DNA of 64,000 bases from Deltaproteobacteria bacterium HGW-Deltaproteobacteria-19 (GTDB lineage: Bacteria > Desulfobacterota > Syntrophia > Syntrophales > PHBD01). The stretch covers positions 62,001-126,000 of the forward strand of contig PHBD01000008.1 in assembly GCA_002841865.1 (NCBI GenBank), in the 5' to 3' direction. Positions within the stretch are counted from its first letter, which is position 1; every line of letters starts with the position of its first letter. Below are positions 56,778 through 64,000 of this stretch, piece by piece. Below the pieces are notes generated by a model. That model saw nothing but the letters and a program-made list of their open reading frames with translations. It was not told where the DNA came from and did no database searches. The translations under genes and the position numbers were made by a program.

Positions 56778-57943
56778 CGAAACCCGTTGGAATGGAAGTG
56801 GCGGTCGCTGCAGCGGAAGCGGTCGCTCTCTGCAATATCGACGTGGCCGCCTGCTATCCTATCACCCCGAACACGCATATCGCCGAGCACCTGGCCGATA
56901 TCATCGCGGACGGGAGAATCGACGCGGAGTACATCACCGTCGAATCGGAGCACTCGGCCCTGAGCGCCGTCATGGGCGCCTCCGGAACGGGGGCCCGTAC
57001 CTTTACGGCCACCAGTTCCCAGGGCCTGATGTACATGCACGAGATCCTGCCCATCACCCCGGCCATGCGGTTGCCCGTGGTCATGGGCCTCGGCAACCGG
57101 GCCGTCTCCGGTCCCATCAACATCTGGAACGACCACAGCGACATCATCATGCAGCGCGATTCCGGGTGGCTGTCCATCTTCGCCGATAACGGCCAGGAAG
57201 CAGTGGACATGTTCATCCAGGCCTTCAAGATCGCCGAGCATCCCGATGTCCTGTTGCCCATCAACGTCAACATGGACGGCTTTCAGCTCACCCACGTGGT
57301 GGAGCCCATCGTCTTCCCCACCCAGGCGCAGGTCAACAAGTTCCTGCCGCCCTACAAGCCCTTCGCCTCCCTGCATCCGGATCACCCGCTGTCCATGGGC
57401 ACCCTGGGACTTCCCGAGATCTACACGGAGGCCGTGAAGGCCCGGGACGTGGCCACGGTGAACGCAAAGAAGGTCATCGTCCAGATCTGGCAGGAGTGGG
57501 AGAAGCAGTTCGGCCGGAAGTACGAGCCGGTCATGACCTACAAAACCGCCGGCGCCGAGATCCTTATTCTGACCATGGGCTCCATGGGTGAGACGGCGGA
57601 GGTCGCCGTCGATGCCCTGCGCAAGAAGGGCGTAAAGGTTGGACTGCTGAAGCTGAAGCTCTGGCGGCCCTTCCCCTTCGACGAGATCCGCAAGGCTGTC
57701 CGGGGGGCAAAGACGCTGGTCGTGACCGACCGGGCCTTATCCTACGGCGGTCCCGGCGGACCCGTCTGCTCGGAAATCCGCGCCGCCCTCTACGATCAGC
57801 CGAACCGGCCTGAGATCGTCAACTACATCATCGGCCTCGGCGGTCGGGACGTCCGCGTGGAGGACTTCATGAAGATGATCGAGGGAGCCCCCAAGGCGAA
57901 GAAGTCCGGCGATGCCTATCAAATCTACGGTGTGAGGGAGTAA
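56774..57943 (+). CDS. porA: Pyruvate:ferredoxin oxidoreductase, alpha subunit
   Basis: A 389-residue subunit from ATG 56774. Key stretches are ACYPITPNTHIAEHLAD, TVESEHSALSAVMGASG, FTATSSQGLMYMHEILP and the C-terminal-domain segment TLVVTDRALSYGGPGG. The alpha subunit binds the pyrimidine half of TPP and the substrate. It works with PorB to decarboxylate pyruvate to acetyl-CoA, CO2 and reduced ferredoxin, or in reverse to fix CO2 during growth on acetate. Confidence 0.94.
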   Translation: MTKPVGMEVAVAAAEAVALCNIDVAACYPITPNTHIAEHLADIIADGRIDAEYITVESEHSALSAVMGASGTGARTFTATSSQGLMYMHEILPITPAMRLPVVMGLGNRAVSGPINIWNDHSDIIMQRDSGWLSIFADNGQEAVDMFIQAFKIAEHPDVLLPINVNMDGFQLTHVVEPIVFPTQAQVNKFLPPYKPFASLHPDHPLSMGTLGLPEIYTEAVKARDVATVNAKKVIVQIWQEWEKQFGRKYEPVMTYKTAGAEILILTMGSMGETAEVAVDALRKKGVKVGLLKLKLWRPFPFDEIRKAVRGAKTLVVTDRALSYGGPGGPVCSEIRAALYDQPNRPEIVNYIIGLGGRDVRVEDFMKMIEGAPKAKKSGDAYQIYGVRE

Positions 57944-57944
57944 G

Positions 57945-58940
57945 ATGAGCACCTTGACGGTTACACCCAATTACGCGACGGGAGTGGTTTCGAACTTCGA
58001 CCTGTTCGCCGGGAAACTGGTGGACCGGGAAGAATATTTCAGCTGCGGCCACCGGGCCTGTCAGGGCTGCGGCGAGGCCCTGGCGATTCGCCTGATGTGC
58101 AAGGCACTCGGGAAGGAAACGGTCATCGCCAACGCCACGGGCTGCATGGAGGTCATCTCGACCCTCTATCCAACCACGGCGTGGAAGCTTCCCTGGATTC
58201 ACGTGGCCTTCCCCAATGCAGCGGCCGTCGGCTCCGGCGTTGAAGCCGGCCTGAAGGTCATGCGCCGGAAGGGACGGATTCCCGACCGCTACGTGAAGAC
58301 GGTCGCCATCGGCGGCGACGGCGGAACCGTGGACATCGGTCTGCAGGCCCTTTCCGGGGCCATGGAGCGGGGCCACGACATGCTGTACGTCTGTTTCGAC
58401 AACGAGGCCTACATGAACACGGGCATCCAGCGCTCCAGCGCGACGCCCTTCGGTGCCTCCACGACGACGGCCCCGGCGGGAGCGGCCAGCCCCGGAAACC
58501 GGACATGGAAGAAAAACGTGCCCGAGATCATGGTGGCCCACAACGTTCCCTACGTGGCCACGGCCTGCCACAGCTACCCCATCGACTTCATGAACAAGGT
58601 CAAGAAGGCCCGGGCCGTCAAAGGCCCCGCCTACATTCACTGTCTCGCCGTATGCCCCACGGGCTGGCGGGCCGAATCGAAGGACTGCATCAAGCTGGGA
58701 CGCCTGGCGGTGGAAACGGGAATCTTCCCCCTCTACGAAGTGGAGAACGGGAAGTACCGGCTCACCGTGGAAAAGCCGGAAAAGCTCCGGCCCGTGACGG
58801 ATTACATGAAGATGCAGGGGCGGTTCCGCCACTTGGGCAAGGAAGAGATCGGATATTTCCAGGATAGAGTGAACCTGGAATTCGCCAAGCTCATGAACAA
58901 GGTGGAGTGCATCGAGTCCTGGGATGAACTGAAAGGGTAG
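57945..58940 (+). CDS. porB: Pyruvate:ferredoxin oxidoreductase, beta subunit
   Basis: A 331-residue TPP-binding subunit. GHRACQGCGEALA supplies early cluster-linked cysteines, NATGCMEVISTLYPTTAW follows, and the TPP/metal motif is IGGDGGTVDIGLQALSGAME with the paired CFDNEAYMNTGIQRS. ATG 57945 lies 2 bp after the porA stop. Substrate choice (pyruvate rather than another 2-oxoacid) is inferred from PorD and overall similarity. Confidence 0.94.
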   Translation: MSTLTVTPNYATGVVSNFDLFAGKLVDREEYFSCGHRACQGCGEALAIRLMCKALGKETVIANATGCMEVISTLYPTTAWKLPWIHVAFPNAAAVGSGVEAGLKVMRRKGRIPDRYVKTVAIGGDGGTVDIGLQALSGAMERGHDMLYVCFDNEAYMNTGIQRSSATPFGASTTTAPAGAASPGNRTWKKNVPEIMVAHNVPYVATACHSYPIDFMNKVKKARAVKGPAYIHCLAVCPTGWRAESKDCIKLGRLAVETGIFPLYEVENGKYRLTVEKPEKLRPVTDYMKMQGRFRHLGKEEIGYFQDRVNLEFAKLMNKVECIESWDELKG

Positions 58941-59001
58941 GAATCGCAGCTTCCGGCCCCGGACGGGGCGAGGGAAGTCAATCATTTCAAAGGTGGCATA
59001 C

Positions 59002-60921
59002 ATGAAACCGGTTGCATTCAGCAGTTGGAACGGCAAGATCATTGACGGCCGCAAGGGCCAGCCCAAGGGGAAGGCCGGAGCGGCGGACATCGGTTGTCCC
59101 GTCCCGAAGGAAGGCCAGAAAATGTCGGCCCTCCTGGGATGGAACGGCCTGGTCGTACTGGACAAGGACGCGGACATTCCCTCCCTGACCCTGGCATATC
59201 TCAAGGAAGCCAGGAAGCTGTCCTGCGGAGAGTGCTCCGTCTGCATGATCGGCATCGACCGGGTGACGGCGCTCCTGAAGGACATGGCGGCCGGCAAGGC
59301 CGACAAGGGAGCCCTCGGGGAGATCGAGGAGATCGCAAAGGGCGTAGCCAAGAACGGCAAATGCAATTTCGGCCGGGCTACCGCCCTGACGCCGGTACTC
59401 GACGCGATCAAACACTATAAGAACGATTTCCTGGCCCTCGCCAAGGGCGGGAAGCTGGAAGAAAAGGCCTGCTCGGTCGCCGTAACGGCTCCCTGCATGC
59501 AGGCCTGTCCGGCCACGCTGGACATCCCCGGCTACATCGAGCTGATCCGGAACGGCCGCTTCGCCGACTCCCTCAACCTGATCCGGGAGCGGTGCATCCT
59601 GCCCGGGGTCATCGGCCGGGCCTGCACGCATCCCTGCGAGAGCGCCTGTGTCCGGAACGACATTGACGAGCCCCTGGCCATCCGGCTTCTGAAACGGAGC
59701 GCCGCGGATGCGGACCTCCAGAGCGGCGGCTGCGGCCTCGCGGCCCCGAAGGAAGAGAAGAAGCAGAAGGTGGCCGTGGTGGGATCGGGACCCGCGGGCC
59801 TGGCAGCGGCTTACCGCCTGCGCGTCCTCGGCTACCCGGTGACGGTGTTCGAGGCCCTGCCCAAGGCCGGCGGAATGGCGGCGGTGGGCATCCCCGATTA
59901 CCGCCTTCCCAAGGATATCCTCAATCACGAGATCGATCTCATCCGCCGCACCGGGGTGGACGTCCGGCTGAACAGCCCGGTCAGTCCCCTTGACTGGGCG
60001 GGCCTGCAGAAGAAAGGCTACGGAGCCCTGTACCTGGCAGTCGGCGCCCACGTGGGCACCAAGGTCGGCTGCGGCGGGGAAGACGTAAAGGACGGCGGTT
60101 TCATCCAGGGCGCCGAGTTCCTCCGGAACCTGAGCCTGGGCGCAAAAGTAACCCCCCTGAAGAAAGTCGTCATCATCGGCGGCGGCAATGTCGCCCTCGA
60201 CTGCGCCCGGAGCTGCGTCCGCTTCGGATTCAAGGACGTGGAGATCCTCTACAGGCGATCCCGCAAGGAGATGCCCGCCAGCGCGACGGAGATCGAGGAG
60301 GCCGTGGAGGAGGGCGTGAAGTTCACCTACCTGGTCGCCCCGGCGAACATCGTCCGGCAGGGCGGCAAGGTAACGGGCGTCGAGTGCCTCAAAATGAAGC
60401 TGGGTGAGCCGGATGCAAGCGGCCGGCGGCGCCCCATCCCGGTCAAGGGATCCGAGTTCGTCGTCAAGACGGACCTGATCATCGCCGCCACGGGCCAGAA
60501 GCCCGACACGGTGTTCCTGTCCGGGAAAAGCAAGGTCGGCCTGACCGACTGGGGAACCATCAAGGTGGACGAGGCCACGCTCCAGACGAACGTCCCGGGG
60601 GTCTTCTCCGGCGGCGATTGCGTCAGCGGCCCGGCGACCCTGATCGAGGCCCTCGACGCCGGCAACAAGGCGGCCAGGAGCATCGACGCATACCTGGCGG
60701 GAAAGGCCGTCGCCCCCGAGCTGTCGCTCAAGGGTCTCGACACGAAGGCCCAGCGGGACAGCGGCTTCACGGCGAAAGCCGGTGCCGCCAAGGCGGCCCT
60801 TCTGAACCCGAAGGAGCGCACCGCGGTCTTTGCCGAGGTGGAGGCGGGCCTGTCGGCCGCCGCCGCCATGAAGGAAGCGGGGCGGTGCCTGCGCTGCTAT
60901 CGGCTGCTGGTGTGGGAATAA
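59002..60921 (+). CDS. SfrB-like NAD(P)H:acceptor oxidoreductase (GltD-type) with NuoF iron-sulfur domain
   Basis: A 639-residue flavoprotein from ATG 59002, which follows AAAGGTGG. Residues of about 60-145 resemble the 4Fe-4S domain at the end of NuoF (LSCGECSVCMIGIDRV, KCNFGRATALTPVLDAIKHY). Then comes a GltD-like cysteine domain (CMQACPATLDIPGYIELI, RACTHPCESACVR) and the two-dinucleotide oxidoreductase (VAVVGSGPAGLAAAYRL, VVIIGGGNVALDCARSC, GVFSGGDCVSGPATL). This is the domain order of Geobacter SfrB. Its place 60 bp behind porB suggests that it passes electrons between the pyruvate oxidoreductase and NAD(P). Confidence 0.88.
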   Translation: MKPVAFSSWNGKIIDGRKGQPKGKAGAADIGCPVPKEGQKMSALLGWNGLVVLDKDADIPSLTLAYLKEARKLSCGECSVCMIGIDRVTALLKDMAAGKADKGALGEIEEIAKGVAKNGKCNFGRATALTPVLDAIKHYKNDFLALAKGGKLEEKACSVAVTAPCMQACPATLDIPGYIELIRNGRFADSLNLIRERCILPGVIGRACTHPCESACVRNDIDEPLAIRLLKRSAADADLQSGGCGLAAPKEEKKQKVAVVGSGPAGLAAAYRLRVLGYPVTVFEALPKAGGMAAVGIPDYRLPKDILNHEIDLIRRTGVDVRLNSPVSPLDWAGLQKKGYGALYLAVGAHVGTKVGCGGEDVKDGGFIQGAEFLRNLSLGAKVTPLKKVVIIGGGNVALDCARSCVRFGFKDVEILYRRSRKEMPASATEIEEAVEEGVKFTYLVAPANIVRQGGKVTGVECLKMKLGEPDASGRRRPIPVKGSEFVVKTDLIIAATGQKPDTVFLSGKSKVGLTDWGTIKVDEATLQTNVPGVFSGGDCVSGPATLIEALDAGNKAARSIDAYLAGKAVAPELSLKGLDTKAQRDSGFTAKAGAAKAALLNPKERTAVFAEVEAGLSAAAAMKEAGRCLRCYRLLVWE

Positions 60922-60984
60922 CTGGTTCCTTCCCCCTTCGGGCGGGACGGACTTGCTGGAATTCACGAGAATAGAGGTTAGCAA

Positions 60985-61692
60985 ATGGTTGCGATTACGA
61001 TTGACGGGCGCAAGACAGACGCCAAAGAGAACTCGACGGTTCTTGAGAATGTCCGGAGCCAGGGAATCATCCTGCCCACCCTCTGCCACCACGAGGAAGT
61101 GAGCGCCTTCGGGTCATGCCGTCTCTGCACGGTGGAGATCAAGGCCAACGGAAAGTGGCAGCTTGCCACCGCCTGCAACACGCCGGTAGCGAAGGGCCTG
61201 GAGGTCCGGACCAACTCGGAGCAGGCCATCGAGGCGCGCGCCTTGGCGGCCCGGCTTCTTTATTCAAAATATCCGACAACGAAGGCCGTCCGGGACATCG
61301 CCCGCCAGGTGGGTGTAGACGTCGCCGACGAAAAGGCCGACGCGAAAGACTGCGTTCTCTGCGGACTCTGCGTCCGGGCCTGCCGGGAAGTGGTGGGCGC
61401 CTGCGCGCTGACTTTTGCGGACCGCGGGCTGGGCCGCGACCTGGACGAGCCGAAGATCGACTTCACCACCGACGCCTGCATCGGCTGCGGATCCTGCGCC
61501 TTCATCTGCCCCACCGGCTATGTGCGCATGGAGACCACCGGGGACCGCCGGATGATCTGGGACAAGGTCTTCAAGATGGCCACCTGCAAAGTCTGCGGCC
61601 GATACTTTGCGCCGGAAGACCAGTTGGCCTTCATCAGCAAGCAGACCGGCGTGCCGATGAGCGCGCTCATGACCTGCGTCAGCTGCCGGTAA
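60985..61692 (+). CDS. NuoG/SfrA-like iron-sulfur subunit (2Fe-2S plus 4Fe-4S domains)
   Basis: A 235-residue protein. The first 80 residues form a 2Fe-2S ferredoxin domain (LCHHEEVSAFGSCRLCTVEI, TACNTPV). The middle carries the cluster-binding CVLCGLCVRACREVVG, then CIGCGSCAFICPTG. The C-terminal CKVCGRYF and TCVSCR add more cysteines. It corresponds to the N-terminal part of NuoG or SfrA without the large molybdopterin domain. Together with the SfrB-like gene it forms a two-subunit NAD(P)-reactive module attached to the por operon. Confidence 0.88.
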   Translation: MVAITIDGRKTDAKENSTVLENVRSQGIILPTLCHHEEVSAFGSCRLCTVEIKANGKWQLATACNTPVAKGLEVRTNSEQAIEARALAARLLYSKYPTTKAVRDIARQVGVDVADEKADAKDCVLCGLCVRACREVVGACALTFADRGLGRDLDEPKIDFTTDACIGCGSCAFICPTGYVRMETTGDRRMIWDKVFKMATCKVCGRYFAPEDQLAFISKQTGVPMSALMTCVSCR

Positions 61693-61734
61693 ACCAAGCG
61701 GGAACATGTATTTCTCCCGATACCGAATCGTCTC

Positions 61735-61763
61735 TTGACAAGGGACCGCTTTTTTCCTAAAAA
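61735..61763 (+). promoter_or_regulatory. Sigma-70 promoter of tRNA-Asn embedded in a terminator
   Basis: TTGACA (61735-61740), a 17-bp spacer and TAAAAA (61758-61763). The spacer and -10 box are also the left arm and loop of the terminator hairpin at 61743-61771. The start is expected near 61770, about 22 bp before the tRNA. Confidence 0.6.
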
Positions 61764-61779
61764 GCGGTTCCGTTTTTTT
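61743..61779 (+). terminator. Intrinsic terminator of the por-sfr operon
   Basis: A 12- to 13-bp stem (GGACCGCTTTTT against AAAAAGCGGTTCC, one mismatch) followed by GTTTTTTT. It is 50 bp after the SfrA-like stop and overlaps the tRNA promoter. Confidence 0.85.
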
Positions 61780-61791
61780 ACACCGACGCAT

Positions 61792-61867
61792 TCCCCAGTA
61801 GCTCAGTCGGTAGAGCAGATGGCTGTTAACCATCGGGTCTGTGGTTCGAGTCCGCACTGGGGAGCCA
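61792..61867 (+). tRNA. tRNA-Asn (anticodon GTT)
   Basis: The cloverleaf reads clearly. The acceptor stem is TCCCCAG with CTGGGGA, the D arm GCTCAGTCGGTAGAGC, the anticodon arm GATGG-CTGTTAA-CCATC with anticodon GTT, and the T arm TGTGG-TTCGAGT-CCGCA, with an encoded CCA at the 3' end. It stands alone between the por-sfr operon and a region of lower coding density. Confidence 0.97.
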
Positions 61868-61877
61868 ATAAAGAAGA

Positions 61878-61909
61878 GGGGTTAGCCGATCAATGGCCAG
61901 CCCCTTTTT
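61878..61909 (+). terminator. Terminator after tRNA-Asn
   Basis: The hairpin GGGGTTAGCC/GGCCAGCCCC (one mismatch, one G.U) with a 7-nt loop is followed by TTTTT, 10 bp after the tRNA end. The stretch 61910-62064 holds no gene I can support. Confidence 0.75.
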
Positions 61910-62064
61910 CTTTGATTGCCGATTTTGTCCCGCTATCGTCCCGTTTTTCAACCCTTAGGCAAAAAGACGGCGAGACCTCTTTCCCCCATCGTGGCACGGC
62001 ATTTCCGCGTTATCCCCCGCTCATGTGTTGCGCCAAGAGTGCCGTTATCGCTGCGAAAAATGAA

Positions 62065-62096
62065 GAAAGGCAGTCACGTTGCCGCAACTGCCTTTC
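62065..62096. terminator. Hairpin downstream of the universal stress protein gene
   Basis: A perfect 10-bp stem, GAAAGGCAGT/ACTGCCTTTC, with a 12-nt loop, 28 bp beyond the usp stop. On the minus strand it is followed by TTCATTTTTC, consistent with a terminator. Confidence 0.7.
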
Positions 62097-62123
62097 ATTA
62101 CGTATTCACTGATTGTTTTCTCG

Positions 62124-62567
62124 CTACTTCACGAGTAGCACCTGACATTTGGCAGCCCGCACCACCCTCTCGGCCACCCCTCCAAGCAGATTGTGCAACA
62201 GGCCGGTCTTTCCATGGGATGCGATCACGATCAAATCAATTCCCTTGTCTTCCTGTTCCCTTAGGATCGTTTCATAAGGAACGCCACGTTTGATGTCGAA
62301 GACGACTTCCACGCCCTTGGCTTCCCCAATAGCCTTTACTTCCTGTCCCAGTTTTTCCGCAGTGGCCTGCTGGCTCTGTGCCCTGTACCCTTCCATGACG
62401 TTTTCTGAGAGACAGTAATCAACCGCACACTGCTGCAAATCCTCGATGACATGCAGGAGGTACACTTTTGCATTGAACCTGGAAGCGAGGTCGATTGCCT
62501 GCTTCAGTGCGCGATCCGAATGTTCCGAGAAATCGGTCGGAACCAGTATGTTTTTCGGTGCGAACAT
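62124..62567 (-). CDS. Universal stress protein, UspA family
   Basis: A 147-residue cytoplasmic protein from ATG 62567, which follows AAAGGAGG. It opens KNILVPTDFSEHSDRALKQA and ends with the nucleotide loop SHGKTGLLHNLLGGVAERVV and CQVLLVK. The glycine-rich loop fits an ATP-binding UspA type. It is transcribed leftward toward tRNA-Asn and has its own terminator hairpin. Its regulation is not visible. Confidence 0.9.
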   Translation of the reverse strand: MFAPKNILVPTDFSEHSDRALKQAIDLASRFNAKVYLLHVIEDLQQCAVDYCLSENVMEGYRAQSQQATAEKLGQEVKAIGEAKGVEVVFDIKRGVPYETILREQEDKGIDLIVIASHGKTGLLHNLLGGVAERVVRAAKCQVLLVK

Positions 62568-62838
62568 GGTCCTTACCTCCTTTCGTAAATTCTTAATACA
62601 AATGGTAACCACTCAAATGTGCTTGTCAAATAGGGGCTGAACATCGGGACTGAACAACACGCAACAGCCTGCCAAGGCTTCGATTTTCAACGCAAATGAA
62701 AAAAGGGCCAACCTTTCGGCCGGCCGCTCGCCTTCATCCCGGAACATCTTGCTGAGAACATGAATCACGGGGGTTCGTCTTTCCCTGCCTCTTTCATTTC
62801 GATTGCGCTCCCTTGAAACTTCACATAAGGGAGTCGTC

Positions 62839-63078
62839 ATGTTTCCCGACGATGAAAGCATATTTGTGGTCGTCAACGTCCCCTTTGACGCGATCCTTAA
62901 AGACCGGAGAGGAAACATCGTCAACCTTTGCGTTGCCCGGGACAGCCAGATCATCTTCGAATTCGGCGTAAGCATGGATGGCCATGGTCTCGCCTCGTCT
63001 CTCATCATTGACCATGGTGGTTTGCGAGAGATTGAGCTTAATGTCAGCCGTGCATCCTTGAGGAAGTCCACCGGGTGA
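62839..63078 (+). CDS. Uncertain small hypothetical protein
   Basis: A 79-residue frame from ATG 62839 with AAGGGAG five bases upstream; it begins MFPDDESIFVVVNVPFDAIL. I do not recognise it. On the opposite strand another frame (62821-62985, MAIHAYAEFEDDLAVPGNAK) also has a GAGG-type site and comparable codon use, so only one of the two can be real, and possibly neither is. The stretch 62568-62838 shows no convincing gene. Confidence 0.25.
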   Translation: MFPDDESIFVVVNVPFDAILKDRRGNIVNLCVARDSQIIFEFGVSMDGHGLASSLIIDHGGLREIELNVSRASLRKSTG

Positions 63079-63136
63079 GGTCAAAGAGGGGTACCTGATC
63101 ATCTCATCCCTGCATTGTCCCACTTCTATTTGGCCA

Positions 63137-63379
63137 TCACGGCTGCTGGTTCTGAACCCACCCCTTCACCTCTTCAAAGAATTTCTTCCGGAAATCATCA
63201 GGATCGAGGATCGAGATATGGGGAATCCATGAGTGGAGAATGCTCCGGATCGCCTCGTAGCGGCCCACCCGGTAGGTGACGACGAGGGAGCCGTCGGGCC
63301 GTTCTTCCCGGATCTCCTGGCAACAAGACCAAGGCTGGTCCCATGGCCACGGCCTCCCACCGGCGGCAGTACCGAACAA
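63137..63379 (-). pseudogene. Remnant of a WYL-domain transcriptional regulator (C-terminal end)
   Basis: An 80-residue minus-strand frame whose last 60 residues (QEIREERPDGSLVVTYRV, AIRSILHSWIPHISILDPDD) match the C-terminal end of WYL regulators, where a DGS strand and an L.PDDF.K helix close the domain. The HTH and WYL core are absent, and the N-terminal 20 residues do not fit. The gene appears to have lost its 5' part, perhaps by insertion of the HD-gene segment next to it. Confidence 0.55.
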
Positions 63380-63546
63380 GAAGACAGTAATTTGTCCGCA
63401 AGGATTGCCATATCACTATGACTGTGCTATCGAACACACCGAAGTTGCTATTGGAACGCTACGATGTCCTGAAACAGAGGGTGGTCTCCGGGCAGGAACC
63501 GTTCTGACGGATCCTGCATTTCCTGGAGAGGGAGACCACTTGGCTT

Positions 63547-64000
63547 ATGTCGCCTGCGAGCACCCGTTATCACCTGGCTATGGAACGGGGTCTTCTGGCG
63601 CACAGTGTCGGCGTGGCGGACACACTGCTTCACCTCTCCAGGTTCCTTGCGCCGGCTATACCGGAAGAGAGCTGCGTCATTACCGGGCTGTTCCACGATG
63701 TGGGCAAGCTCGGATCGACGAGCCGGCCGCTCTACATTCCCAACGAGAACGAGTGGCAGGTCAAAAACAGGGGAATTTGCTATCGGGTCAACCCGGAGGT
63801 TACGGCCATGGGCCTCGCTGTCCGCAGTCTTTACCTGGTAGCCCGGTTCATCCCCCTTTCCGACGAGGAAGCCCAGGCCATCGCATATCACGACGGCCAA
63901 TACATCGAGGAGAACCGCGTCGTAGCGCATAAAGAGGCACCTCTTATCTTGCTCCTTCACTGGGCGGACTATTGGACAGCCCATATTTATGAGGATGGCC
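63547..64000 (+). CDS. HD-domain phosphohydrolase-like protein (runs off the right edge; upstream in-frame TGA)
   Basis: From ATG 63547 the frame is open to the edge and encodes STRYHLAMERGLLAHSVGVA followed by CVITGLFHDVGKLG. The histidine and HD pair are the metal ligands of HD hydrolases. Later HDGQYIEENR and LLLHWADYWT continue the domain. The same frame extends upstream to ATG 63418 with plausible family sequence (LLLERYDVLKQRVVSGQEPF), but a TGA at 63505-63507 interrupts it. The gene is therefore either translated from the inner start, N-terminally damaged, or read through. The substrate is unknown. Confidence 0.7.
   Translation, partial: MSPASTRYHLAMERGLLAHSVGVADTLLHLSRFLAPAIPEESCVITGLFHDVGKLGSTSRPLYIPNENEWQVKNRGICYRVNPEVTAMGLAVRSLYLVARFIPLSDEEAQAIAYHDGQYIEENRVVAHKEAPLILLLHWADYWTAHIYEDG

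Noticed and set aside
58987-61092. 701-codon minus-strand frame opposite the SfrB-like gene
   Set aside because: Antisense shadow; the plus-strand product has intact dinucleotide and cysteine motifs.
61868-62064. Integrase fragment or attachment site next to tRNA-Asn
   Set aside because: No integrase motif in any frame and no second copy of the tRNA 3' end in the window.
62613-63071. 152-codon minus-strand frame in the post-tRNA region
   Set aside because: Low-complexity Arg/Ser-rich product with no ribosome site or recognisable motif, overlapping two other candidate frames.
63505-63507. Selenocysteine codon
   Set aside because: No convincing SECIS hairpin is visible just after the TGA and HD hydrolases are not known selenoproteins; mutation or restart is simpler.

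Overview
The window is a gene-dense, high-GC bacterial chromosome segment, cut at both ends inside genes. The gene set points to an anaerobic, probably syntrophic or sulfate-reducer-related member of the Desulfobacterota (Syntrophales-like). It includes a four-subunit pyruvate:ferredoxin oxidoreductase next to SfrB/SfrA-like NAD(P)H:acceptor subunits, an FdhE, class III glutamine synthetase, archaeal-style split glutamate synthase, an NrpR-like regulator and a PAS-LuxR protein. This placement is inferred from gene content, not from a marker gene.

Region 1 (1-24.6 kb) is dominated by glutamine and ammonia metabolism. From the left edge, all on the minus strand: carB (partial), guaA, carA; then glutamine synthetase III and a three-gene glutamate synthase (ferredoxin/FMN subunit, GXGXG-GltD-ferredoxin fusion, class II amidotransferase). 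Upstream of these lie a near-consensus sigma-54 promoter, tandem palindromes and a NifA/NtrC-type activator gene. Divergent from the activator is a protein joining a KaiC-like domain without a P-loop to a pyruvate-phosphate-dikinase ATP-grasp domain. Then come gdhA with an NrpR-like regulator, an M29 aminopeptidase behind a leader with two hairpins, and purF with a second, divergent carB. Three amidotransferases, GS, GOGAT and GDH in one stretch suggest coordinated nitrogen flow.

Region 2 (24.8-40.7 kb) is mixed metabolism: an amidohydrolase, a b561-like membrane protein, an exported SOR-like protein lacking an iron ligand, an MBL hydrolase, then fbp and class II aldolase (gluconeogenesis). 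A long minus-strand series follows: patatin, radical SAM, DUF2905, PpiD-like chaperone, LsrF-like aldolase/thiolase, Zn-dehydrogenase, a frameshifted class II aldolase and a nitroreductase. proA-nadD run rightward.

Region 3 (40.8-55.6 kb) holds a PAS-LuxR regulator and an MCE/Mla lipid-transport operon (STAS-MlaE, MlaF, MlaD, lipoprotein) extended with a metallophosphoesterase, a methyltransferase and a Nudix-RsbRD fusion. Next are fadD coupled to a tiny four-cysteine protein, an HI0933 flavoprotein, fdhE, a 121-bp inverted-repeat-bounded element with a decayed second copy, nth and a TauE exporter.

Region 4 (55.7-61.8 kb) is the porCDAB operon with the SfrB- and SfrA-like genes, which would pass electrons from pyruvate to NAD(P).

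Region 5 (61.8 kb to the end) begins with tRNA-Asn(GTT). Beyond it coding density drops: a universal stress protein, uncertain small ORFs, a WYL-regulator remnant and an HD-domain gene with an in-frame TGA. It looks like a decaying or recently acquired segment beside a tRNA.
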